A stretch of 64,000 nt of DNA from Cyclobacteriaceae bacterium (GTDB lineage Bacteria; Bacteroidota; Bacteroidia; Cytophagales; Cyclobacteriaceae), in assembly GCA_030584025.1 (NCBI GenBank), contig CP129487.1:1860001-1924000 (forward strand), written 5' to 3'. The notes under the pieces are model-generated. The model saw only the letters and a list, made by a program, of their open reading frames with translations. It did not search any database and had not been told where the DNA came from. Made by a program: the position numbers and the translations under genes. Below, piece by piece: positions 18,466 through 26,403 of this stretch. Position 1 is the stretch's first letter, and the number at the start of each line of letters is the position of its first letter.

Positions 18466-19491
18466 TTAGCTTTTCACAACCTCGCTCCCATCCGGATAAC
18501 GGGCAAACCGTCCCTTTTCACGGGAATGCACATGCTCATAACTTGGCCAGGGCCAACCCCCGAATTGTGTTTGCTGGTAATCCTGAAACGCCTGTTGAAT
18601 ATCGGCTTGTGTATTACCCACGAAAGGTCCGTGTTGCACAACAGGCTCACCAATGGGTTTACCCTGAAGTAACAGCAAATAACAGTCGGTGTTTCCGGCA
18701 AGCAGTTCCACTTCGTGATCCGCGTGTAATTCAATCGTCTTCGGTTTATTGAATTGTTGACCAGCAACAGAAATGGAATCTCCGGTATAGAAATAAAGCG
18801 ACCGGTTAACGGAAGCAGAGGCCTTTGGCAACGTGAAGACTGCCCCGGCTTCCATCTTCATCGTCCAGATGGCCACTTCGTGCATAGGATCTGCCGCCCA
18901 GGAGTTTGGTGCAGGGGGCGGTGCCACCACACCGTTGAGTTCACCGGCCACCACACGCACGTTGGTTTTCTTTCCATTAGCATCGGTTTTCTCATATACC
19001 GGAATGGCATCACTCCACAGCATGGCAAAATGTGGTTCTGCTTTTTTTGCTGAGCGCGGAAGGTTAAGCCAAATTTGAAATAACTCTAACGGATTTTCAT
19101 CATCTTGTTTCAGTAACGGAAACATTTCACAATGTTGTACGCCTTTGCCGGCTGTCATCCACTGCACATCACCAAAACCAAATCTTCCCGCAGCGCCCAG
19201 TGAATCGGAATGATCAACCAAACCCTTTGTAACAATCGTTACCGTTTCAAAACCGCAATGCGGGTGCGCGGGAAAACCCGGCACTTTTTCACCATGGTAC
19301 ATGCGCCATCCTTCCTTGTTCGGTGCGAAATCCTGCCCAAGCGCCCGACCTGCCAGCGAAGCAGCTGGCCCCAGATTTTCATTTCCTTTTGGATAAAAAT
19401 CAAGGTGATACACGCAGAATAAGAAGGGATCTTGTGTTTGCCAGGGAAAACCCAAGGGCTTTATGGATTTGATAACTGTACCTTTTGTCAT
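18466..19491 (-). CDS. Pirin family protein
   Basis: A 341-residue bicupin of the pirin family. The metal ligands are visible: HPHCGFETVT supplies His76 and His78, and GKGVQHCEMFP supplies His120 and Glu122. The N-terminal cupin is followed by the pirin C-terminal cupin, with GPFVGNTQADIQQAFQDYQ near the end as in many family members. Pirins are Fe-binding proteins; some have quercetinase activity and others bind partner proteins. The gene ends 4 bases after the rhodanese stop and converges with it. Confidence 0.92.
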   Translation of the reverse strand: MTKGTVIKSIKPLGFPWQTQDPFLFCVYHLDFYPKGNENLGPAASLAGRALGQDFAPNKEGWRMYHGEKVPGFPAHPHCGFETVTIVTKGLVDHSDSLGAAGRFGFGDVQWMTAGKGVQHCEMFPLLKQDDENPLELFQIWLNLPRSAKKAEPHFAMLWSDAIPVYEKTDANGKKTNVRVVAGELNGVVAPPPAPNSWAADPMHEVAIWTMKMEAGAVFTLPKASASVNRSLYFYTGDSISVAGQQFNKPKTIELHADHEVELLAGNTDCYLLLLQGKPIGEPVVQHGPFVGNTQADIQQAFQDYQQTQFGGWPWPSYEHVHSREKGRFARYPDGSEVVKS

Positions 19492-19559
19492 AAATTAATA
19501 TCTCAAGGCTAAAATAACCGTTTAACTTTCAAAAAGTTCATCATTTACCAACACAATCC

Positions 19560-20138
19560 ATGAAGCTACTTATTGCCCCACTTGTGATGATTGCATCGCA
19601 AATGCTTTACGCACAGGATTTACCCTATAGAGAAATACCGGAAGCTCCGGCAAGCTATACAGCCACGCACGTTGCTGCACGCTTAATCGATGGACTGGGG
19701 CTGCGGTATTATTGGGCTACTGAAAATCTGCGGGAAGAAGATTTAGCCTACCGTCCCTCACCCGAAGCGAGGACTTGCATGGAAACCTTAACACACATTC
19801 ATGCGATGTCGGCCATGATTGCCAATGCCTCAGCCAAACAACCCACCACCTTAGCAGCAGCACCAAAATTATCATTCGCTGACCTGCGAAAACAAACGCT
19901 TCAAAATTTCAAATTAGCCAGCGATAACCTGAAGGCTTCCAACGATAGTGACATGGAAGAAATGGATTTGATTATGAAACGGGGTGAATCCCAATCCGAA
20001 TTTCCTTTTTGGAATTTAATTAATGGTCCGATCTCGGATTGCTTGTGGCATGTGGGACAAGTGGTTTCATTTCGAAGAGCTTCTGGTAATCCACTATCGG
20101 ATAAAATTAGTGTCTTGACTGGAAAAGTAAGAGAATGA
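19560..20138 (+). CDS. Exported DinB-like four-helix protein
   Basis: A 192-residue protein with a probable signal peptide (about 1-18, ending LYAQ). The mature part looks like a DinB/YfiT metal-binding bundle: an early helix with THVAARLIDGLGLRYYWAT, the histidine segment METLTHIHAM, and the late WHVGQVVSFRRASGNP, where His and the preceding His form the usual metal triad. DinB-like proteins often bind Ni or Zn and act as thiol-dependent transferases in bacillithiol or mycothiol species; no such function is shown here. Export is uncommon in the superfamily. Start at 19560, divergent from pirin. Confidence 0.8.
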   Translation: MKLLIAPLVMIASQMLYAQDLPYREIPEAPASYTATHVAARLIDGLGLRYYWATENLREEDLAYRPSPEARTCMETLTHIHAMSAMIANASAKQPTTLAAAPKLSFADLRKQTLQNFKLASDNLKASNDSDMEEMDLIMKRGESQSEFPFWNLINGPISDCLWHVGQVVSFRRASGNPLSDKISVLTGKVRE

Positions 20139-20147
20139 AACTCCCTT

Positions 20148-21017
20148 TTACCGATGAAAGGTAGCCGTTACAAACCTGAACACTTCGGGCAAAGCAGTTC
20201 GCCAATAATCCCAATTGTGAATTCCATCACGCACCCGAAATTCATGTGGCACTTTCTTATCAATCAACAAGGCGTGTAATTCCATATTTCCCTTGATCAA
20301 AAAATCCTTGTCGCCACAATCAATGTAGTATTTTACTTTTTTCAACTCGTCAGCGGAAGCATCACGAACCAGACAAAGTATCCAGTTTTTATTGAGGTGA
20401 TCCGTAACCCTCGCCTCACCAACGTGGCTTCCGTAAGGCGGGCCAAATACATTATTCCAGTTTTGTTCTGGCATGTTTACAAGCTCCTCTCGTGTAAAAA
20501 TTCCTGCACTTAGCGGAGCTGCCACTGCAAACATATCCGGATACTTGAGCGCCATGATCATCGTTCCGTGACCACCCATGGAAAGACCGGCTATAGCCCG
20601 GAATTGCTTCTCCTTTCTTACCTGAAAGGTGGCTTCAATGTGCGGAATAAATTCCTTGATAAAGAAATCTTCATACTTCACTTTACCATCCGCACTGTTG
20701 ATGTACCAGCTCACTCCTCCATCGGGCATAGCAATGATCATGGAGGTCATCTCCTGATTTTCGATTTGTTTATCCGCGATAGCTTTCACTTCGCCAAATT
20801 GTGTCCATCCGGTTTCGTCATCCGTGTAGCCATGCAGTAAGTATAAGACAGGATACTTACGACTGCTGTAAGCATAATCCGGAGGTAGGTAGACGCTATA
20901 TTCCACCTCTTTATTCAGGATGGCACTTTTCACCTTCAAACTTTCCTTCAACATACCCCCTTGAGCTAAGCCAACAATGGAAACAAGGGTAAATAGAAAT
21001 ACAAAAACAGTTTTCAT
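20148..21017 (-). CDS. Exported esterase (alpha/beta hydrolase, esterase D family)
   Basis: A 289-residue exported esterase. The ATG at 21017 gives a good signal peptide (MKTVFVFLFTLVSIVGLAQG); an in-frame upstream ATG at 21158 would add 47 residues that bury it and is less likely. The mature part matches the esterase D / S-formylglutathione-hydrolase-like family: YPVLYLLHGYTDDETGW supplies the oxyanion region, GLSMGGHG supplies nucleophile Ser146, and the C-terminal HNWDYWR supplies the catalytic His. Related domains deacetylate or deferuloylate polysaccharides (feruloyl and acetyl xylan esterases). The true substrate cannot be read from the sequence. The region 21018-21164 to the next gene carries the divergent promoters. 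Confidence 0.88.
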   Translation of the reverse strand: MKTVFVFLFTLVSIVGLAQGGMLKESLKVKSAILNKEVEYSVYLPPDYAYSSRKYPVLYLLHGYTDDETGWTQFGEVKAIADKQIENQEMTSMIIAMPDGGVSWYINSADGKVKYEDFFIKEFIPHIEATFQVRKEKQFRAIAGLSMGGHGTMIMALKYPDMFAVAAPLSAGIFTREELVNMPEQNWNNVFGPPYGSHVGEARVTDHLNKNWILCLVRDASADELKKVKYYIDCGDKDFLIKGNMELHALLIDKKVPHEFRVRDGIHNWDYWRTALPEVFRFVTATFHR

Positions 21018-21164
21018 GACGTTCGATTTGGTTGACTGAACAAGATAAACAATGCAGTTCATCAAGCAAAGTATACCAGATATCAAAGTTAAATCCATAT
21101 CCATTACCTGATTCCGATATTCAACGTTAGAAAAAAGTAACTCCAACAATAAACCCATTAACGT

Positions 21165-21602
21165 ATGAAATCAATGAAACTCATGTTTGGCCTGGTACTG
21201 GGCATCATGCTGATGGCATTCACATTTGGTGGCAACAGTTTCACCATTCACCTGAACAACAAGCAGGTTATTGAGCATTATGTTCACAGCAAAAAGGAAA
21301 CCCCTACCCTTCAACTTGCACCGGATGAAAAGGGACTTCTTACCGTATTCTACAGCGAGTGTGGAAAAATCGGTACAGCTCGAAGCATACTACTGAAGGA
21401 CGATCAACAAAACATATTGAAAACCTGGAAGTATGCTGATGCCTTGGTGGATCATAAACCAATGGAAATTTCAGTACCCGAGTTGCAAACTCATCTTAAA
21501 AAAGAAAAGGCACTTAACCTGGTTTATCAGTCACGCGAGGTCAAGAAAGAAACCTTGCTGGTTACCATCACAGCACAGAGAAATGTGCTAACCAAAAATT
21601 AA
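21165..21602 (+). CDS. Small exported protein of unknown function
   Basis: A 145-residue protein not recognised. Residues 1-22 look like a signal peptide (KLMFGLVLGIMLMAFTFG). The remainder has alternating strands and lysine-rich turns, suggesting a small beta-sandwich of the type seen in many Bacteroidota periplasmic proteins. No catalytic motif is visible. The ATG at 21174 is an alternative start. It is followed by a strong terminator. Confidence 0.7.
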   Translation: MKSMKLMFGLVLGIMLMAFTFGGNSFTIHLNNKQVIEHYVHSKKETPTLQLAPDEKGLLTVFYSECGKIGTARSILLKDDQQNILKTWKYADALVDHKPMEISVPELQTHLKKEKALNLVYQSREVKKETLLVTITAQRNVLTKN

Positions 21603-21615
21603 AGTAAACAGATAC

Positions 21616-21645
21616 CAGCCTGATGGTACCATCAGGCTGAATTTT
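21616..21645 (+). terminator. Rho-independent terminator between converging genes
   Basis: CAGCCTGAT, loop GGTACC, ATCAGGCTG is a perfect 9-bp stem followed by AATTTTTC. It ends transcription of the small exported gene, just before the stop of the converging VOC lipoprotein gene. Confidence 0.85.
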
Positions 21646-22323
21646 TCAATAAGCGGGGAAAGTCACAACACCCTTTGGTGTTCGCAAACGCAATACTAAC
21701 CTGGGCTCACCGCTTGACGTAGAAATGCCAAGCTTGAAATGTTCATTGAGTTTATCCAGGTCCTTATTCTCCGTTGTGATTTCGAATTTCATGATGCTAC
21801 AGCCAGTGGGTGAACTGGCGGCAGGATGCACCACATCTTCACCCCATTGAATAAAAAAAGGAAACACCTGCGTGTCTTTGTTCGTGAATCCCATGGTTGA
21901 CCATGAAAGCATATTGCCATCGGGTTTGGCCCGTGCACCCGACATAACCTCCGACAGCGAGAAACCCATCTCAGCAAGTTTCTGTTTTGTCGCCTCAATA
22001 TCTGAAGTGTAAACCGCCCAACCGCTTGGTGTCAGACTTCGGAACTGCATGATCCAATCGGGAGCCGGCACATCGGTGCGGGGAGCCAGTATTTCGATAT
22101 ACGCATTTCGATCAAGTGCCACCAGCGCATTTTGGGTAAACGAGTTGGGATGCTTCCCTCCAAACACAGGTTTTACTCCTGTTAATTCTTCGAACTGCTG
22201 CATGCCCTTTTCAAGATCATTCACTACCAGAATAATGTGATCAATACGTTCGTTGGTACGATTACCTGAACAGGATGAAAGAAGGATCGACACAGCAATC
22301 AACAGGCTAAGGAAAAAGCGCAT
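21646..22323 (-). CDS. VOC/glyoxalase-like lipoprotein
   Basis: A 225-residue lipoprotein with a lipobox (LLSSC, Cys18) and a glyoxalase-like VOC domain. DHIILVVNDLEKGMQQFEELTG at about residue 28 is the typical first beta-alpha-beta module, including the ligand His of the metal site, and NAYIEILAPRTD supplies the Glu region of the same module. The second module is degenerate. Members annotated as glyoxalase-like domain proteins have diverse or unknown substrates. The gene follows the formamidase-like gene with only one base between them, so they probably form a two-gene unit. Confidence 0.85.
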   Translation of the reverse strand: MRFFLSLLIAVSILLSSCSGNRTNERIDHIILVVNDLEKGMQQFEELTGVKPVFGGKHPNSFTQNALVALDRNAYIEILAPRTDVPAPDWIMQFRSLTPSGWAVYTSDIEATKQKLAEMGFSLSEVMSGARAKPDGNMLSWSTMGFTNKDTQVFPFFIQWGEDVVHPAASSPTGCSIMKFEITTENKDLDKLNEHFKLGISTSSGEPRLVLRLRTPKGVVTFPAY

Positions 22324-22324
22324 A

Positions 22325-23359
22325 TTATTTTTTTAAGAGCGTGTAGTGCTTCGGATCAGCAAACAAACTTTTGTTGATATGCATGGATACCAACATGTGG
22401 GGCATGTCCACCACTTCAGCAATGTGTAAATCGCCCGCCAGCGAGCAAAGCGCATAGGCATCGTTCCGATCCATACCGTGCTCAGCTACCAGGTATTCGA
22501 TCATGTATCGGACAGCCTTTTTCGTTGCTCCATCAATGGTTGTATCAAAGCCAGTGGTGGCGTAATACGCATCTGTTTCGTATTGTGGCTCCTGAATTTT
22601 GCGCTTGCCTTTTATCAGGTTCAGCTCCACGATAAAACGCATGGGGGCTTCTACCGCTGTACCACATACTTCACCCAAGCCTTGTGTCACATGTGCATCA
22701 CCAATCGAAAACAAAGCCCCTTCTACAAAAACAGGTAAGTATACAGTTGTCCCTTCCGTCATGTTCGGATCATCCATGTTACCTCCGTTAGCCCGAGGCG
22801 GAATGGTGCTTAATAACGAATCTATATCAGGCGCTACACCCAACACTCCGGCAAACGGTTTTACCGGAATATGAATATGATTGTTAAACTTTACCTTCTT
22901 ATCATCCTTGTTAAAGGTGTAGGTTTTCAGGTAGGGTTCTTTGAAGTCTTCTGCTAAAAAACCAAAGCCGGGTATGATGGCTGTCCAACCCCAATCACCG
23001 ATTTCAATTTTGTGCAGCGTCACTGCCAGTACATCGCCTGGTTCAGCCTCTTCAACAAATACAGGTCCGGTAAGCGGGTGAATCGGATCGAAACTTAACT
23101 TAGAAAGATCTTCAACGGTTGAACCAGGGTTTAGCTGGCCATCCGTTGCTTCCTCGGTAAAGAATTCAATCACGGCACCACTTTTCACATTCAGCACTGG
23201 CGCAATACTTCGGCTGAACTTATTGTGGGTTTGTTTACTGGAGAGTGAGTACTGTGGTTCGGGAACAACCTTCGCTTCAGGCGACTCCTTTTCGGTTACT
23301 TCAACGCGGGTGTTGCAGGCAGTAATCACAATCAATGAAATAAATAAATAGCGCATCAT
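22325..23359 (-). CDS. Acetamidase/formamidase-family lipoprotein
   Basis: A 344-residue protein of the acetamidase/formamidase (FmdA/AmdA) family, which hydrolyses short-chain amides to carboxylate and ammonia. Family landmarks include the EEAEPGDVLAVTLHKIEIGDWGW segment, FAGVLGVAPD, NGGNMD, and GDAHVTQGLGEVCGTAVEAPM. Unusually it has a lipobox (VITAC, Cys15), so it would be anchored in the envelope rather than cytoplasmic, as is common for Bacteroidota copies. Two adjacent ATGs at the start (23359 and 23356) are possible. It is upstream of the VOC lipoprotein gene in a tight pair. Confidence 0.88.
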   Translation of the reverse strand: MMRYLFISLIVITACNTRVEVTEKESPEAKVVPEPQYSLSSKQTHNKFSRSIAPVLNVKSGAVIEFFTEEATDGQLNPGSTVEDLSKLSFDPIHPLTGPVFVEEAEPGDVLAVTLHKIEIGDWGWTAIIPGFGFLAEDFKEPYLKTYTFNKDDKKVKFNNHIHIPVKPFAGVLGVAPDIDSLLSTIPPRANGGNMDDPNMTEGTTVYLPVFVEGALFSIGDAHVTQGLGEVCGTAVEAPMRFIVELNLIKGKRKIQEPQYETDAYYATTGFDTTIDGATKKAVRYMIEYLVAEHGMDRNDAYALCSLAGDLHIAEVVDMPHMLVSMHINKSLFADPKHYTLLKK

Positions 23360-23540
23360 ACGGTTGCTTTTGATTTTCTAAAGTACAAAAATTCGATAAC
23401 CACGGAAAATGGCTACTACGGATCAGCCAAATATCCTTTGTCGTAAAGCAACTTCTCCAACGCTTTCAATTTGTTGTTTGCCAAAACACCCAATCAATGC
23501 CTGATTTCAGACCGCATGCGGTTATCCCGATTATTAAGTG

Positions 23541-23548
23541 TACCTTTG
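23541..23548 (+). promoter_or_regulatory. TAnnTTTG -7 promoter box of the DEAD-box helicase
   Basis: TACCTTTG is an exact match to the Bacteroidota -7 element TAnnTTTG. No clear TTG -33 element is seen at the usual spacing. Initiation near 23553 would give a leader of about 108 bases that contains the whole palindrome at 23564-23630. Confidence 0.55.
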
Positions 23549-23563
23549 CACCGTTCTACGCGG

Positions 23564-23630
23564 TTGCAACGTCATCCCACACCGATTGGCATCGGAAATT
23601 CAAGGGATCTCTTCGCAATGACGTTGTAAC
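23564..23630. repeat. Palindromic repeat in the helicase leader, related to 8430-8513
   Basis: GTTGCAACGTCAT at the left pairs with ATGACGTTGTAAC at the right (one mismatch), and an inner hairpin CCGAT, loop TGGC, ATCGG is present. The right half carries the AAGGGATCTCTTCGCAATGACG-type end found in CGTCATTGCGAG repeats, linking it to the element upstream of the amylase gene. Confidence 0.75.
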
Positions 23631-23660
23631 AGTAACTTTTTATTTACATAACAAACATTC

Positions 23661-25349
23661 ATGAAAAACTTTCAAGCGCTCGGCTTGTCGGCCGGGCTGG
23701 CTGAAGCTGTGCAAATTATTGGCTTCGAAACGCCTACCCCTATTCAGGAAAAGGCAATTCCACTTTTATTAACAGGCACTCGCGACTTCATCGGACTGGC
23801 ACAAACCGGTACCGGTAAAACTGCTGCCTTTGGTTTACCTCTACTGGAGTTGGTTGACGAAAATTCTTCGGCTACACAAGCACTGGTCTTGGCACCAACC
23901 CGTGAACTCGGGCTCCAGATCGTGAGCGACCTGGAAAACTTCTCTGAAAATTTTAAAAAACTGAACATCGTAGCCATTTATGGTGGCGCGAGCATCAGCG
24001 AACAAATCCGTAAAGTAAAGCGTGGTGCGCAAATCGTTGTGGCTACTCCCGGTCGACTTATCGACATGCTGGGACGCAAGGCCATCAACCTGAGCACCAT
24101 TCAATATGTAGTATTGGATGAGGCCGATGAAATGTTGAACATGGGCTTCAAGGAAGATATTGATGAAATTCTTTCCAAGACTCCAGACACCAAAATCACC
24201 TGGTTGTTCTCGGCTACCATGCCCCGTGAAGTACGGGCGATTGCCAACAACTACATGACCGACCCGATGGAATTGACGGTGGGTGATAAAAATACCGGCA
24301 ATGTCAACATCGAACATCAATATGTTGTGGTTCACGATCGCGATAAATACAGTGCCCTGAAGCGCTTACTGGATTTCCACCCCGATATTTTCGGGTTGAT
24401 CTTCTGTCGTACCCGTATCGACACCCAACGCGTTGCCGAAATGTTAATGAAAGATGGCTACAATGCCGACTCCCTGCATGGCGACCTGAACCAGGCACAG
24501 CGCGATAAAGTGATGATGAAATTCCGGAACAGATCTGTGCAGATTCTGGTGGCTACCGATGTGGCAGCCCGTGGTATTGATGTGGAAAGTATCACCCATG
24601 TGATCCACATGAATATTCCGGATGAAATGGAATTCTATACCCACCGAAGCGGTCGTACCGCCCGTGCAGGTAAAAAGGGTATCTCAATCGCCTTGGTTAA
24701 CTCAAAAGAAACCGGCAAAATCCGCCAGATTGAAAAGGCGGTTAGAACAACCTTTACCCGGATACCCGTACCATCAGGCCCTGAAGTATGCCAAAAACAA
24801 TTACTCGCCCTGATGAAAAAGGTGCATGATGTGAAAGTAAATGAATCGGAAATTGAAGCCTTTTTACCGGCTGTTTACGAGGAGCTGAAAGACCTGACCA
24901 AGAATGAATTGATCAAGCGTTTTGCTTCCATTGAGTTTAACCGCTTCCTGGATTATTACCGCAATGCCCCCGATTTAAATGTAAATGCATCCTCTTCCGA
25001 CCGTGGCGCAGAGCGCTACAGCACAGGCGATCGCTTCTTCATAAACCTGGGTAAGATGGATAACCTGGAAAAGGCCGACCTGCTGGAGATGCTGGATGAA
25101 TGTTGCAAAGTGGGCAAAAAGCATGTTGGGAAAATTGACATCAAAGGCGCTTACTCCTTCTTTGAAGTAGAGAAAGAAAAGAGTGATGCCATCATTTCAG
25201 GCCTGCAGGGCGTTGAGTTTGAAGGCAGACAAGTACGCGTTGAGTTGACCGAAGGAAGAAGGGAAAGTAGCAGCAAGAAAAGCAAAGGAGGCCGCGGCAG
25301 ATCGTACGAAGGCAGCAACAACCGAAGAGGTGCTGGCCGCAGACGATAA
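23661..25349 (+). CDS. DEAD-box RNA helicase with DbpA-type RNA-binding domain
   Basis: A 562-residue ATP-dependent RNA helicase of the CsdA/DbpA class. Motifs are in order: Q-motif region FETPTPIQEKAIP, motif I AQTGTGKT, Ia PTRELG, Ib TPGR, II DEAD (Asp153), III SAT, IV FCRTRIDTQ, V ATDVAARGID and VI HRSGRTARAG. Residues about 455-535 match the DbpA RNA-binding domain (RFFINLGKMDNLEKADLLEM, then FFEVEKEKSDAIISGL). The tail is short, Ser/Lys/Arg/Gly-rich. Such proteins act in ribosome assembly and cold adaptation. The long leader with a hairpin could give temperature-dependent control, which is inference. Confidence 0.95.
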   Translation: MKNFQALGLSAGLAEAVQIIGFETPTPIQEKAIPLLLTGTRDFIGLAQTGTGKTAAFGLPLLELVDENSSATQALVLAPTRELGLQIVSDLENFSENFKKLNIVAIYGGASISEQIRKVKRGAQIVVATPGRLIDMLGRKAINLSTIQYVVLDEADEMLNMGFKEDIDEILSKTPDTKITWLFSATMPREVRAIANNYMTDPMELTVGDKNTGNVNIEHQYVVVHDRDKYSALKRLLDFHPDIFGLIFCRTRIDTQRVAEMLMKDGYNADSLHGDLNQAQRDKVMMKFRNRSVQILVATDVAARGIDVESITHVIHMNIPDEMEFYTHRSGRTARAGKKGISIALVNSKETGKIRQIEKAVRTTFTRIPVPSGPEVCQKQLLALMKKVHDVKVNESEIEAFLPAVYEELKDLTKNELIKRFASIEFNRFLDYYRNAPDLNVNASSSDRGAERYSTGDRFFINLGKMDNLEKADLLEMLDECCKVGKKHVGKIDIKGAYSFFEVEKEKSDAIISGLQGVEFEGRQVRVELTEGRRESSSKKSKGGRGRSYEGSNNRRGAGRRR

Positions 25350-25425
25350 AAATTTTTTGTGTTCGTGAAGTAGTGTATCGTAAAGAATACTTAACTTTTC
25401 GGGAGTTAAACACAAATAAATTGCT

Positions 25426-25743
25426 ATGGCTAAAAAGAAAGTAAAAAAGGCTGCTAAGAAGAAAGTAAAAGCAGCGAAGAAGTCGGTGAAAAAATCCGCG
25501 AAAAAAGTTGTTAAGAAAGCCAAGAAGGCTGCGAAAAAAGTGAAGAAAGCTGTTAAAAAGTCAGCTTCCAAAGCCAAGAAGGCTGCGTCTTCAGCTAAGA
25601 AAAAAGTGGTGAAGAAAGTGAAGAGGGTGAAGAAGAAAGTTGCCAGCGTTGCAAAACCTGCATCGGCTCCAGCACCTGCACCGGTTGCTCCCGCACCGGC
25701 TCCTTCCTTGTTCGACACCAACAACGGTGGTTCAGGAATGTAA
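25426..25743 (+). CDS. Histone H1-like lysine/alanine-rich DNA-binding protein
   Basis: A 105-residue highly basic protein. Residues 1-75 are repeats of AKKKVKKA-type units, like the C-terminal tail of eukaryotic histone H1 and the bacterial H1 homologues (Hc1/Hc2, AlgP-like tails). Residues about 76-93 form a Pro/Ala hinge (SAPAPAPVAPAPAP), and the last 12 residues are a distinct acidic-polar end SLFDTNNGGSGM. It has no globular domain. It probably binds DNA or RNA without sequence specificity and compacts the nucleoid. It starts 76 bases after the helicase stop and has its own terminator. The lysine codons keep the repeat units imperfect at DNA level. Confidence 0.85.
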   Translation: MAKKKVKKAAKKKVKAAKKSVKKSAKKVVKKAKKAAKKVKKAVKKSASKAKKAASSAKKKVVKKVKRVKKKVASVAKPASAPAPAPVAPAPAPSLFDTNNGGSGM

Positions 25744-25771
25744 TTTTCCCCAATCCACTGAAAGGAAAAAA

Positions 25772-25797
25772 GACCCTGATTTTATCGGGGTTTTTTT
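25772..25797 (+). terminator. Rho-independent terminator of the histone H1-like gene
   Basis: CCCTGAT, loop TTT, ATCGGGG is a 7-bp stem with one G-T pair, followed directly by seven T residues. Confidence 0.88.
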
Positions 25798-25818
25798 ATG
25801 CCTCAAAACTGAAGTGAA

Positions 25819-26391
25819 TCAGGTAGCGGGCAGCAAGTGACGAAGCCCCTGCTCGGGAAACTTGCCTTCGATTGGGCCAAAGAACCGAAGAATATGGTCA
25901 AAGTCCTTCTGTTGATCATTTGAAGTCATGAAGGGTTCTGAAAAGATTACCTGCTTGTTCTTGAAGTCGAGCCCCACCATTACAATGGGCACTCCAGCAT
26001 TTTTAGCAATGTTGTAAAATCCCGTTCGCAGCCGCTCCACCCGTTGTCGGGTTCCTTCAGGAGATAAGGCTATCGCAAAACGCTCATGTCGTTCAAAAAT
26101 CTTCACCACTTCATCTACCATATTATGACTGGTACTGCGATCAACCGGGGTGCCACCCAGCCAGCGGAAGATGAAACCAAAAGGCGGTTTGAACAGCTCC
26201 TTTTTACCCAAATATCGGGCATCCGTTAACCGTAGTACGCTGCGGAATAGTACGCCAATAATAAAATCCCAGCCGCTGGTGTGCGGTGCTACAATTACCA
26301 CATACTTTTTTGGCTTGATTGGAAACGGACCAACGGGCTCGGTCTTCCAGCCCATGGCTTTCAAGATCAATCGGGCGAGCATCCTGAACAC
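25819..26391 (-). CDS. PlsC-like lysophospholipid acyltransferase
   Basis: A 190-residue acyltransferase of the 1-acyl-glycerol-3-phosphate acyltransferase superfamily. The catalytic HX4D motif is HTSGWD (about residue 37), the glycerophosphate-binding motif is SPEGTRQRVE (about 110), and LGGTPVDRS is the block II region. The protein is shorter than classical PlsC (about 240) and matches the small family with HTSGWDF seen in many bacteria. Acyl and acceptor substrates are not known. It lies 12 bases after the stop of the MreB-like gene on the same strand and is likely co-transcribed, which suggests a role in envelope biogenesis. Confidence 0.88.
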   Translation of the reverse strand: MFRMLARLILKAMGWKTEPVGPFPIKPKKYVVIVAPHTSGWDFIIGVLFRSVLRLTDARYLGKKELFKPPFGFIFRWLGGTPVDRSTSHNMVDEVVKIFERHERFAIALSPEGTRQRVERLRTGFYNIAKNAGVPIVMVGLDFKNKQVIFSEPFMTSNDQQKDFDHILRFFGPIEGKFPEQGLRHLLPAT

Positions 26392-26403
26392 AACACGTAA
26401 AGG

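Larger units (their letters stand above)
23360..23660. other. 301-base intergenic region upstream of the DEAD-box helicase
   Basis: This gap holds the divergent promoters of the formamidase-like gene and the helicase. It contains a short coding-like fragment on the minus strand (23416-23493), a promoter-like box TACCTTTG at 23541-23548, and a palindromic repeat at 23564-23630. I see no complete gene. Confidence 0.7.

Noticed and set aside
18327..18752. 141-codon plus-strand frame spanning the rhodanese end and pirin end
   Set aside because: Overlaps two real genes and lacks any family feature.
23841..24335. 164-codon open frame antisense to the DEAD-box helicase
   Set aside because: Shadow of a well-conserved helicase; composition is that of an antisense reading.
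25197..25724. Long minus-strand open frame over the histone-like gene, encoding Phe/Ala/Thr repeats
   Set aside because: It is the complement of lysine/alanine repeats; the plus-strand frame has a start, a histone-like protein and a terminator.
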